In this document: one piece after another, positions 26,801-34,600 of the stretch | Position numbering within the stretch: the stretch's first letter is position 1 | Layout: each line of letters opens with the position of its first letter | Source: Ligula intestinalis | Taxonomy: Eukaryota; Platyhelminthes; Cestoda; Diphyllobothriidea; Diphyllobothriidae | Length of the DNA stretch: 64,000 nt | Direction: 5' to 3' | NCBI GenBank assembly: GCA_036362985.1 | Contig: JAYGXS010000004.1 | Span: 24,835,728 to 24,899,727, forward strand | Translations under genes and position numbers: made by a program | The notes under the pieces: model-generated | Seen by the model: only the letters and a program-made list of their open reading frames with translations | What the model was told of the DNA's origin: nothing | Databases searched by the model: none

Positions 26801-29224
26801 AAAAGTGTACTGAGCTGAGTAGTTCATTTACCCAAAGTTGATTATTTTTAAGATTCAATTTAAAAAACAGTCTGCAGACCGACATGTATATCAAATTTAA
26901 CAAGTTTACATGTGATACACTAGCCGCTCAGAAGTAAATGTGTTTACTTAGAAAGATTTGCGTTGATTCCCACGATTTAAATGCCCAACTTCAAAGACTG
27001 AAAAGTCGTTTGCACAGCAATGATTATATGCACAGTTTATCTATAGTGAAATTGAGGCTCGAGTCACAAAAATAGTCTGTATGTTAGATCTACACATCGA
27101 ACAAAATACACAACATATCAATTTAAGTACATGAAGTGTTATCCCAGGTGTGAAGATAGGCAATCAACGTCGAAAGCTGCGCAACATAAACCTCTTCCGG
27201 AGATGGCCCTTCTTTCATTGAAATGACACACACGAATCGTATTTTCACTACCGTTGGCTACTCTTAAAGAGAGCCACGCAGGCTAGCCCTGTAAACACCA
27301 GCCTCACCTATGTAGTCGCCGTCAGGTGGGGCAATCTGGTGCTAAGGGTTGACTAAATTTATTGAAAAAAAATCTCGAAATCTATTTTTTGTCAAAGCAA
27401 GTATCAATAATCAATAGTTTGCATCTTCTTCTTTGATACAACAATGAAATCGGGAGGTTGAAACGCGAAAACGGGCGCTGCTGTCTAGTTCAGTGGTACG
27501 TGGACTGAATTAGGCGGGGCCAAATCAAACCGTTTTGCCCCACCTATGGAAAATATTTTTGCGGCGTGCAGCCCCCGTTTTCGCGTTTCGTCCCCCGATT
27601 TTATTGCTGTACCAAAGAAGAAGATGTAAAATATTGATTATTGATACTTGATTCGACAAAAAATAGATTTCGAGAAAATTTTACAATAAATTTAGTTAAC
27701 CCTTAGCCCCGGATTGCCCCACCTGGCCCCGTCTGTGACCCCACCTCAGGTGGGGCCATGTGCTTACAGGGCGTTTAGACAACATGCAAACGCCCTGTCA
27801 ACACCAGACCCGCCGGGCCCTATCTAAATAGCCGGGGCCAGACGGGACAATCCGGGGACAAGGGTGAAATAAATTTATTTAAGAAATTTCTCGAAATATA
27901 TTTTTGTCAAAAATATTTTCCGTAGGTGAGGCTTAACGGGTTGAATTTGGCCCCGTTTAATTCAGTGGCAAGTGGACTGAATTAGACGGGGCCAAATAAA
28001 CCCGTTAAGCCCCACCTACGGAAAATATTTTCGCAGCGTGCAGTCCCCGTTTTCCCGTTTCAACCCCAATTTCATTGTCTTATCAAAGAAAAAGATGCAC
28101 CCTAATGGTTTTGATACTTTTTTGACAGAAAATAGCTTTCAAGAAATTTTTTACAATCAATTTAGTTCACTTTTAGCCCCGGATTGCCCCACCTGGCCCC
28201 GTCTGGGGACCCAACATAGGTGGGGCCATGTGTTTACAGGGCTTGAAGAGGAAAGGAACGTGATACCGCCTTATTGCGTTAATGAATAAATGCAACGTGG
28301 AGGGAGTTTACATAAAACGGAATTCCTATAAGAGATGCAAGAAGTAATGCTCACTCGGTGTAGCAGATAGTCCTCTTCTGTATATTTATATAACTTTCTT
28401 CCAACTCCGGCATCGGATTTAGGCACTGGGGATGCTCTGTGACCTTGTGATAGTCCCAAGATGCCTCTTGTGGCATAAGGGACTCTAAAATTGCTTGAGC
28501 GATCCCTTTGTCGTGTGGACTGAGAATCTGTGCACCGTTCTCCCAGTAGACCTAACAAAAGACAAGTACGACTGCATGCTGTTTTTATGCCATGTGGAAA
28601 AGTAAAATATGTAGTGAAAAAGTCTGCAAACAAAATCAAAACCTTATAGCCATTGTCATCTTTCGGGTTATGAGACGCTGTGACCATTACGCCACAAGCA
28701 GTCTGGAAATGGCGAACACCAAAAGCGAGGTATGGTGTTGGGTTGAAATCACGGAAGAGATACACTTTCCAGCCCGATCGGACAAAGATGTTGGCAGTAA
28801 TTGAAGCCCAGCTGCAAAAGACTAATGAATCAAAGTAAAATCTTACTCTCTGCTGTGGTGCCGACCGTCAAAACCAACTATTATTCCCTTCGGTTTCAAG
28901 TGAATATAATTCTCGTTCATGTACTTCAACAAGCCCTAAAGCAAAAGTCAAGTTCTTCAACTCTACAAACCTGAGCTGTCTGAATGATAGTGAGATCATT
29001 CATTTGAGAGTTGCCGGCACCCATCTTCGCGCGTAACCCGGCAGTTCCGAACTCCATTCTCTTATTTAGTAATTTTGACAATTGTGCGACATTGTCACCA
29101 GCTGCCAGGGCCGCGATCTCATCGTGGGTCACGGAGTTCTTATATTTTAGTGAATCATAATTTATTAACTTACGCGGTCCCATTTTAACCACTCGTCAAC
29201 TTTGCTTTTTAGCTGAGAATCCAT
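11747..29224 (-). CDS. PGM2: Phosphoglucomutase-2 / phosphopentomutase, complete 13-exon gene
   Basis: Alpha-D-phosphohexomutase family enzyme that moves phosphate between C1 and C5/C6 of pentose or hexose phosphates (ribose-1-P to ribose-5-P, glucose-1-P to glucose-6-P) in the cytosol, linking nucleoside salvage to central carbon metabolism. I joined 13 exons: 29174-29224, 28971-29138, 28847-28935, 28643-28811, 28355-28551, 25820-25943, 24559-24722, 22706-22800, 21123-21305, 19247-19376, 14665-14854, 12372-12505, 11747-11852. All junctions are GT-AG and in phase, totalling 1800 nt or 599 residues; the human protein is about 612. Key loops are the phosphoserine loop TASHNP at 147-152 (catalytic Ser149), metal-binding DPDADR at 307-312, sugar loop FEEAIG at 409-414 and phosphate loop RTSGTEPK at 544-551. 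The start is the ATG that gives the family's N-terminal WLKWD motif. Nothing essential is missing. The first three introns are each 35 nt. PGM2L1 is a relative; I judge PGM2 more likely by overall similarity. Confidence 0.95.
12372..12505 (-). CDS. PGM2: PGM2 exon 12, phosphate-binding loop
   Basis: Residues 521-564 plus two bases. It contains [20 protein letters not shown] followed by [12 protein letters not shown], the domain 4 phosphate-binding loop. The open frame starting at the internal Met lacks the first nine residues, which I recover from the CCTTTTAG acceptor. Confidence 0.94.
13412..13511. other. Assembly gap (100 N) in PGM2 intron 11
   Basis: Exactly 100 Ns, the usual placeholder for a scaffold gap of unknown size. 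The PGM2 exons on either side are complete and in phase, so no coding sequence appears to be lost. Confidence 0.99.
13545..14200 (-). other. Unrecognised open stretch in PGM2 intron 11
   Basis: A 159-codon minus-strand frame (13545-14024) and overlapping alternatives. The predicted peptide is rich in Phe, Leu, His and Cys with no motif I recognise, and splice phases exclude it from PGM2. It may be transposon debris. Confidence 0.35.
14665..14854 (-). CDS. PGM2: PGM2 exon 11
   Basis: Residues 457-520. It contains [20 protein letters not shown] and [16 protein letters not shown]...DKKA, matching GKFEISAIRDLTTGYDDSQPDKKA. It ends in phase 0 at donor GTGAGT. Confidence 0.93.
16320..16740. other. 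GC-rich block in PGM2 intron 10
   Basis: Three overlapping frames of 90-120 codons on both strands in a G+C-rich patch, none recognised. Likely inserted repeat sequence. Confidence 0.35.
17287..17317 (+). ncRNA. Hammerhead-like core motif
   Basis: CTGATGA, then a hairpin GGACTCC-gagca-GGGATTC with mismatches, then GAAAC: the order of the conserved core of a hammerhead ribozyme. The cleavage triplet and stem I are not convincingly formed. It is probably a decayed copy of the motif family at 20.2-20.4 kb. It lies in PGM2 intron 10. Confidence 0.3.
18539..19062 (-). mobile_element. LINE fragment, reverse transcriptase C-terminus, in PGM2 intron 10
   Basis: The minus strand encodes [50 protein letters not shown] and [20 protein letters not shown], the conserved thumb/C-terminal region of jockey/CR1-like reverse transcriptases. 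Its sequence differs clearly from the 32 kb element, so it belongs to a second subfamily. A stop follows FAILAW and there is no FADD box. It is antisense to nothing: it runs in the same direction as PGM2. Confidence 0.82.
19247..19376 (-). CDS. PGM2: PGM2 exon 10
   Basis: Residues 414-456 plus two bases, starting [20 protein letters not shown] and matching the LDKDGVSAA block of the family. It has a TTAG acceptor and a GTAAGT donor, with the phase consistent on both sides. Confidence 0.93.
20186..20500. repeat. Foldback repeat with two outward-facing hammerhead-like motifs
   Basis: About 100-bp inverted arms (20186-20284 and 20400-20500) flank a spacer of about 115 bp. Each arm carries a CTGACGA, a 6-7 bp stem starting GGACTCC, and GAAAGC: on the minus strand at 20242-20273 and on the plus strand at 20412-20443. 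The spacer is the module that also occurs in the tandem repeat at 23-24 kb. It lies in PGM2 intron 9. Confidence 0.75.
21123..21305 (-). CDS. PGM2: PGM2 exon 9, sugar-specificity loop
   Basis: Residues 353-413 plus one base. It contains [25 protein letters not shown] and FAFEEAIG, the sugar-recognition loop of domain 3. I end it at the GTATGT donor inside the ATC GGT codons, because the open frame beyond that point diverges from the family while exon 10 restores it. Confidence 0.94.
21611..22166 (-). mobile_element. MITE copy Y, 556 bp, in PGM2 intron 8
   Basis: The reverse complement of the element at 9110-9688 over nearly its full length, for example the shared TAATCTAACTCCAGAAC and CTACAGATATAAATCAACA tracts. 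It begins GGCAAAAGTAGCT and is flanked by AAACTTTG (21603-21610) and CAACTTTG (22167-22174). The independent target duplication shows a separate transposition rather than a segmental copy. Confidence 0.85.
22706..22800 (-). CDS. PGM2: PGM2 exon 8, short exon
   Basis: Residues 321-352 plus one base, encoding [20 protein letters not shown], which aligns with GEWRVFSGNELGALLGWWLF of vertebrate PGM2. It is only 95 nt. It has a TTTAG acceptor and a GTAAGT donor, and its phases (2 in, 1 out) fit the neighbouring exons exactly. Confidence 0.9.
23130..24455 (+). repeat. Two-unit diverged tandem repeat in PGM2 intron 7
   Basis: Unit 1 is about 23130-23670 and unit 2 about 23671-24455. Shared markers in the same order are AGCAGTGT, GGTGGTAC(C/T)AGGTCGCAAA, GTCATTAAG(A/G)CTTGC, AATAATTCCATATCAA and CCTAGGTGACGATCAGCAAA. 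Unit 2 carries an extra block of about 250 bp (23796-24045) absent from unit 1. The GTCATTAAG-to-TTGG module of about 110 bp also occurs at 20297-20400. Confidence 0.8.
24559..24722 (-). CDS. PGM2: PGM2 exon 7, metal-binding loop
   Basis: Residues 267-320 plus two bases. It contains [17 protein letters not shown] and the Mg-binding loop [13 protein letters not shown], whose three aspartates coordinate the metal ion. The donor is GTATGT. Confidence 0.95.
25820..25943 (-). CDS. PGM2: PGM2 exon 6
   Basis: Residues 225-266. It contains [20 protein letters not shown], matching the FVHTSVHGVG motif of domain 2. The acceptor is AACAG and the donor GTAAGT. Confidence 0.93.
27286..27772. mobile_element. 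Palindromic foldback element 1 in PGM2 intron 5
   Basis: Starts GCCCTGTAAACACC and ends with the inverse, GTGCTTACAGGGC. The two halves are near-complementary over almost the whole 487 bp, so single strands would fold into one long hairpin whose tip lies near the TTCAGTGGTACGTGGACTGAA palindrome. The arms contain GGCCCC-rich blocks and AT-rich stretches. No coding frame is seen. A sister element follows 19 bp later. Confidence 0.88.
27792..28242. mobile_element. Palindromic foldback element 2 in PGM2 intron 5
   Basis: Starts GCCCTGTCAACACC and ends GTGTTTACAGGGC. It has the same architecture as element 1 (451 bp) and shares blocks such as CCCGGATTGCCCCACCTGGC with it. Its tip is the ATTCAGTGGCAAGTGGACTG palindrome. 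It lies 110 nt downstream in the intron from the exon 5 donor, so the donor sits next to a long potential hairpin. Confidence 0.88.
28355..28551 (-). CDS. PGM2: PGM2 exon 5
   Basis: Residues 160-224 plus two bases, beginning [20 protein letters not shown], close to the vertebrate VYWDNGAQIISPHDKGI. The long open frame here is in a different phase; the correct frame is set by the TTAG acceptor at 28552-28555. The donor GTGAGC opens a 2411-nt intron that holds two palindromic elements. Confidence 0.93.
28643..28811 (-). CDS. PGM2: PGM2 exon 4, catalytic phosphoserine loop
   Basis: Residues 103-159. It contains the active-site loop [16 protein letters not shown], with the serine that carries the transferred phosphate. 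It ends in phase 0 at a GTTTTG donor followed by a 91-nt intron. Confidence 0.95.
28847..28935 (-). CDS. PGM2: PGM2 exon 3
   Basis: Residues 74-102 plus two bases of codon 103. It encodes the [14 protein letters not shown] stretch matching KGIVISFDARAHPS of the vertebrate enzyme. The donor is GTAAGA, opening a third 35-nt intron at 28812-28846. Confidence 0.92.
28971..29138 (-). CDS. PGM2: PGM2 exon 2
   Basis: Residues 18-73, phase 0 at both ends. It holds the conserved [14 protein letters not shown] and MNDLTIIQT blocks of domain 1, which help bind substrate phosphate. The upstream intron (29139-29173) and the downstream one (28936-28970) are both exactly 35 nt. Confidence 0.93.
29174..29224 (-). 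CDS. PGM2: PGM2 exon 1
   Basis: Encodes residues 1-17 from the ATG at 29224, ending in WLKWDR, which matches the WLRWD stretch of vertebrate PGM2. The exon stops in phase 0 at donor GTAAGT. A frame reading straight through from the later ATG at 29192 would miss this true start. Confidence 0.88.
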
Positions 29225-29440
29225 TACCAATCCAAACGCACGCGAGAGAAGCTTTAAAGTAGCGCAACTTCCGAGCCTAAACCAACTCATGAACACTGAA
29301 GGATTAAAACAAAATTCAAGGTATTTAAATTTTCAAGTGTCCCTCTCTAGATCAGCCAATATATAATAGGATTGCCCAATCTATAAGACTATTAATTATC
29401 TGGGACATATCGTGAAATTCAAAACAATTGGTATTTTATT

Positions 29441-29870
29441 CGGAGGTTTGGCAGATTTGCTTAATTTGAGTTGACTCAAATGTGAAATAAAAATTGGGGC
29501 GTTCGGCGGGCTTCGAACCCGCGCAGTAGTGAAGGCCTTAACCGAAATTCAACGCTCTAACCACTTGAGCTGCAAACGCCCCACCTCGTGCCCTGAATTT
29601 AATCACAATTGGGTCGATTTTACCCGCCCAAATTTACCGCTCATACGGAATCCACCAATTCGGATCAGCAAGCTGACAGCCCAAGCAGGATTCCCACCAA
29701 AAAGAATAATAGGCTGACTTTATTATAAGGAGGTCTGGCAGATTTGCTTAATAATAGTTGACCCAATTGTTAGTGAAGTAGGTTTCGGTAAAGGTGTTCT
29801 CTCCTATGCGGTTTCAAGTCCCGCCGAAGGCCTCGAGTTGTTTCACAATTTGGTCAACTCTTATTGGTAT
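29441..29870. repeat. Repeat pair with GGCAGATTTGCTTAAT block
   Basis: GGAGGT(T/C)TGGCAGATTTGCTTAAT followed by a GTTGAC motif occurs at 29442 and again at 29729; the second copy includes GGTTTCAAGTCCCGCC, a B-box-like stretch. The two copies flank or contain the tRNA-like sequence 250 bp upstream of the PGM2 start. Confidence 0.6.
29509..29590 (-). pseudogene. tRNA-like sequence / SINE head upstream of PGM2
   Basis: On the minus strand GCGTTTG...CGAACGC can form a 7-bp acceptor stem, GCTC-AAGTGGTTA-GAGC a D arm and GCGGG-TTCGAAG-CCCGC a perfect T arm with a consensus B-box. The anticodon region does not fold and position 8 is not U, so it is not a functional tRNA. The downstream AATTTTTATTT resembles a SINE body. 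Confidence 0.55.
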
Positions 29871-32340
29871 TTTAATCACGCAGTTGTTTGCTACGGAAAA
29901 ATATATGGTCCAAACGCAATTTTGGTTAAGCATAGTCGTTAATGTGGCAAGTTTCTCAGTTTCTATTTCACCAACCGAAAGTTCGTGAAAGTATCGACTT
30001 CACTAAAATGAGCTAAAAAGCTCATGTTTTTTAAACCTTCAAATATAGGGTGCTTCATTTCATGCAGAATCGGTCTCTTTGCAAACAAATGATGGACAGG
30101 TATAACCTTTTCCTTGTAAGAATAAGTTGATACTTATATAATTTTTTTATCCGTATGAACTACAACGTAACTTAGGTTCTCTTACTTTACTGCAGCCACT
30201 GACGATTCCTACTGGGAAACTAAACTTGCCAATTATTGCTAAGTTTAGTCAACATCAGACGATAATTTGGAAGTGGATAAAACCCCAGTTATAGATTTTC
30301 TACGAAATTTGAGTAATTTTAACCGTCTCATAAGAAAGTTGATGGGTCAACTGAAACAAGCCCTTTAGAAATTTGAGGCATTTTGTCAGGTGCAAATTTA
30401 AAGCATGCAACTACTGTAGAATTAATAGTTAACAAGAAATTTTGCGAGTGTTTGTCAGGTACTGTTGGTCGCTGTATAACATGAGGAACGTGTGATGGAA
30501 TACAACAACTGAATTCGTGCAAAGTCGATGCAAAACAAAGTAGGTGAATCAGTAATGTTAGCAACTTAGGTGCACAGGGGCGAATCATGGAGCATTTCCA
30601 AACTCATTCAACAGGAGATAACAGATTTTCGTCGGTAACTGACCCATTTTAAGCATGCCGCAAGTTTTATGTTTTTCAAATCTATTACCGTGAAATATGC
30701 GCTGAACTAATACAAAAAGCGATCTAACGGTATTTGCTTCACTTTGCCCTCTCGTGCACCAGCGGCATGTCAGATTTCGTCGCTAGAATAGTATTCACCC
30801 AGTGGTTTATGTCACACTGGTCTCCGTCTAACGCGTGCAACACGCATGCGCGGAAATTCCCATGACCTTACTGTAATCGGAACTACGCAAATACAACAGC
30901 GGAACAGCCCGCTGCTGGTGTGGCTCAAAAAAATACTTGTAAATCTGACAGGGACTTAGACCACCTGGTATCGTGTTCAGTGTTCCATTTGTGAGCTTTC
31001 ATGCACCATCTCTCGAAATAGTGTACTGATCTATATTCCGTTTGACTTGACTGGCAGGACGAGCCTATGCTTGCTAAGCAGTAACCGTTAACATAACTGG
31101 CAGCTGACAAGCTGAAACTCATAACAAAGCAAACCAAGTATTTGCGTATACCTTGAGGATCGATTCTATCCACTTCAGGTGTAGTGTATTGTGAGAGGGT
31201 ATTCGGCTTCAGAGAGGGTGGGGCACCGATTATTTTTACTGATACGCGAAACGATTTCCCCTTTTATTCAAACAACCTTGCGTAAATCGTGGAAGGTTCG
31301 ACGTTAAGTGTGATCTTCTCGTGAATCAAACCCTACACTTTCATCGCTACCATTAACTAGGACACCCGCTAGATGAGATAAATAACACGCCATAGATTGG
31401 CAAATACTTTTCCTTTTGAAGTAGGGCCTTTTATTTCTCGTCAGCTTTTGCGGGGCCAAATTCATGCTAATACTTACTGATACTTTTGTCAACGTACGAC
31501 ACCTCACCGGTAATTATTTGATTTAAAACAGAGAAGCATTTTAAGTTTCGTAATCTGGGTCAGTCACTTACACCCCTCTAATCAGCAGCTTTTGCGCGAC
31601 CTACCATGGACCTGCACAGTGCGGCTGTTTTTGGACTGATAATATCTCGTTGCGTCCCAAAGTATTCATGCAAATGTTTTGTAAACACCGTGCATACTAG
31701 ATATGTTTAAGTGCTTTCTATATTGCCATGTGATAAATTTCGGAATTTTTATCCGCAGAAACACCGCTTTGGAGATTTAGAATTTGTAATTTATATTTGT
31801 TAGCCTCAGGAAGGCAATATCTAAACAACATTAGTACCAAATAGAATTATGACATCGTGAGCAGCTAAAATATACAAATTATAAGAATCCAAGCCTGAAT
31901 TGTCCTTTTTGGTCAATATTTAGTGACATTTTTAAATGAATTGTAAACTGAGTAATAGGCAGTAAACACTCCTACGCTGAAGACGGAGGCAGCGTTCAAC
32001 TGGCCTTTATTTTCAAAAGGAGTGTAGGAGAAAAGCTAGATAGGAATATAAGATAAAGGACTAGCGTAGGCTTAAACTACAGAAGCCGTTCAGAATGAGA
32101 TTACGAAACGTATAAATTGTTCGCTCGTGATTGTTAATGCGTATTAAATGAAATTTCATGAAAAAGTATCAAAATAGGTGGGACCCCGACATCTCAGGAG
32201 CAAAAATGAAATTCTGATGACAGTTAGTAGCCAATGAAATAGGAGCAGTTGATAATGTAATAGTAGCGAAAATTCGATTCCCAGGTGGTAAGTCAGAAGG
32301 AGAAAGGGCATTTACCGGGAGAGGTATATTTGTGGTCTGG
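29871..32340. other. Gene-free sequence between PGM2 and the LINE
   Basis: Low G+C, with only short scattered frames. No repeat or RNA gene recognised. Confidence 0.5.
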
Positions 32341-32375
32341 CGTTTCGAATAGTTAGGTCGACTATTCATCTTCAG
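32341..32375 (-). ncRNA. CTGAAGATGA-stem-GAAACG motif
   Basis: On the minus strand CTGAAGATGA is followed by a perfect GAATAGT/ACTATTC stem and GAAACGCC. It is similar in layout to the other hammerhead-like motifs but has extra bases in the CTGATGA core, so catalytic ability is doubtful. It lies just upstream of the LINE at 32.4 kb. Confidence 0.3.
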
Positions 32376-32429
32376 AGAATGAAGCCTCTGGCTCCCGGCT
32401 CCCGATATATGCCGCTCCTTTCGTCCGCG

Positions 32430-34340
32430 GGCGTAGTCTGCCAAACAAGACGGGCTTTCGAAGCAGACTTGCTAAACCGGGCCACAGTGGACCCCAAACT
32501 GTTTTGCAGTTACCTCAGGCAGAGTACCAAAAACAAGGATCCGATACCCCTGCTGAGGACCGCTGAGGGAAGAGACTTGATAGATGATGAAGAAAAGGCT
32601 GATCATCTTTCGAAAATTTTCCGGTCAGTCTTTAAAAAGGAAACGGCATACGATCACCCCACCGACGACACCGAAGCGGATACAATAGTTGAGACTGTCC
32701 AATTCCCCGAGGCTGCTGTTCTTAAGGAACCCTTAAGCTTAAAAGAATCTAAGTCACCAGGTCCCGACGACGTTTCAGCCAAGATTTTGAAGGAGCTCAC
32801 CGAGGAAATGGCCAAACCACTCTCTATGTCCACATCAGCGACAAACAGTCAGCCAAGATTGAGAGTGGTGTTCCCCAAGGCTCCATTTTCGGCCCTATCT
32901 TGTTTGTTATCTACATCAACGACTGCGTCCGTGAACTGGATTGCGGTATCGCCATGTTTGCCGATGATATAAAACTTTGGAGCTTAATTCAAACTGCGGC
33001 TGAAGAAGTGCACTTGCAGGAAATGTTAAATAGACTTCAAAAATGGTCGGCGGATTGCCTCTTACCGTTCAATGAGAGCAAGTGCACCACCATTCGAGTC
33101 GGCAAATCCGGTTCTTCAAACGGCACGGCTTACCGACTGAGTGACATACCATTGAAGGAAGTGAACGCCCAGAAAGACTTGTGAGTCTGGATCACGCCCT
33201 CGCTTAAACCCTCCCTGCATTGCACAAAGGTAGCCAAGTCCGCGATGTCGATCCTATGCCTCGTCAGACGAGCTTTTTCTACCTTCAATGAAGAGTGCTT
33301 TACAAAAGTCTTCGAAACCTTCGTACGATTGCACCCATAATCCGCTATCCAAGCTTGGAGACCCTGGGCCACGAAAGACATCAACATCCTGGAAAAGGTA
33401 CAACGGCGCGCAACCAAACTTGTTATGGGGCAGGGCTCGCAGCCTTATTAAACACGGCTGTCGAATCTCAACCTCTTCCCATTGCGCTACAGGCAGCTTC
33501 GGGGGGACCTGATACTAGCATTCCACGTATTACGTCTTCAAGACTGCTGTCTTATATCAGGGGATTTTTTCGAATTAGCAACGACCACGAATTTGGGGGG
33601 TCATCCTCTCAAATTAAAGGTAACAGGGGCCAGGCTGGACGCTCGGAAACATTTCTTATCAAAAAAGGTGGTAGGAACCTGTAATGCACTTCCTCAGGCC
33701 GTCGTTATGTCGGAATCGCTAGATGGTTTTAAGCGAAAACTGGATCGATATACGAACTGATCGTAGCTGACAATTTACAATAATAATGCTACTTTCAATT
33801 TTTCAGTAGCAGTAGTTTTTATATCCATTCACGTTTGCTATTTTATAACGCCCTCTCACCCATACCCTCATGCGAAGGTCTCCGCGGTCTACCCTACTTG
33901 GCTATCTGCGTACCGTGATTACCCCGCTAGCCATCTTATCAGCCAGACCTGATGGCCTAAAAATTCACCCTTGGTTCAACCCAAAGCGGACTGTCGACGA
34001 TCTAGATGGATGCCTCTGTTTTTCCAGTTCCATTGGCGGACTCTGCAATCAGCAAGGAAGAATCAGGACGCGGCTTCCACATGGTGATGATCCTGGGAAC
34101 CTTTGCAATGCCCCCACCCCCGTTGGATCCCCCCTTTTTTCTCCTAAATCCCACGCATTACCCTCACAAAAGCGACAGTTTTTATCCTAAAAATCCCTGA
34201 GGATTTTTTTCACTGTCTGCTCCTATTTTTCCATTGGCCTCGCCAACAGTCTGAGAAAAAAATTTCTGCTACCACTGCACATACGTACAAATTGGGCACT
34301 CAAAGGAATTTTTCCTGCATACCCTCAATATACTGATACT
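32430..34340 (+). mobile_element. Internally deleted jockey/CR1-like non-LTR retrotransposon
   Basis: The reverse transcriptase frame is recognisable in pieces: TRRAFEADLLNRATVDPKLF and SPGPDDVSAKILKELTEEMA, then, after an abrupt jump and frameshift near 32826, GVPQGSIFGPILFVIYINDC and the catalytic MFADDIKLW, followed by the C-terminal [16 protein letters not shown] region to about 33760. The RT palm part between EEMAKPLS and SGVPQGS is missing. A stop interrupts the frame after NAQKDL. The 3' UTR to about 34340 is shared with 6418-7655. It is a dead copy. Confidence 0.88.
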
Positions 34341-34420
34341 ATTAGCGATAAGGCATAGGACCCTCACGAGGCACCCTGAAAAATAGATCGGTGTAAAATT
34401 AACTACTATATGCTACCGAT

Positions 34421-34600
34421 CTAAAACCGACAAGACAGCGGACTCGCAGCTCAATGGTTAGTGTTTAGCTCTGAACAGAGAGACGCAGGTTAGAAACTCG
34501 TGTGTGGTAGCAATTTCAGCTGCAACATTGGAGATGGGTATCCCGAGCTGACGACGGCAAATGATCCAGAAATAGTCATTCTAGGGTCCTATGTCCTGCC
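34421..34600 (+). repeat. tRNA-derived SINE, same family as 3.2 kb
   Basis: Starts TAAAACCGACAAGACAGCGG, A-box-like GCAGCTCAATGGTTAG, B-box-like AGGTTAGAAACTCG, then ATCCAGAAATAGTCATTC. It is diverged from the 3238-3425 copy and has no coding potential. Confidence 0.65.

Noticed and set aside
27286..28242. CRISPR-like or satellite array
   Set aside because: The repeated blocks are the two arms of palindromes with matched ends, not regularly spaced direct repeats, and the window is eukaryotic.
29509..29590. A functional tRNA gene
   Set aside because: The anticodon stem does not pair and U8 is missing, although the T arm is perfect.
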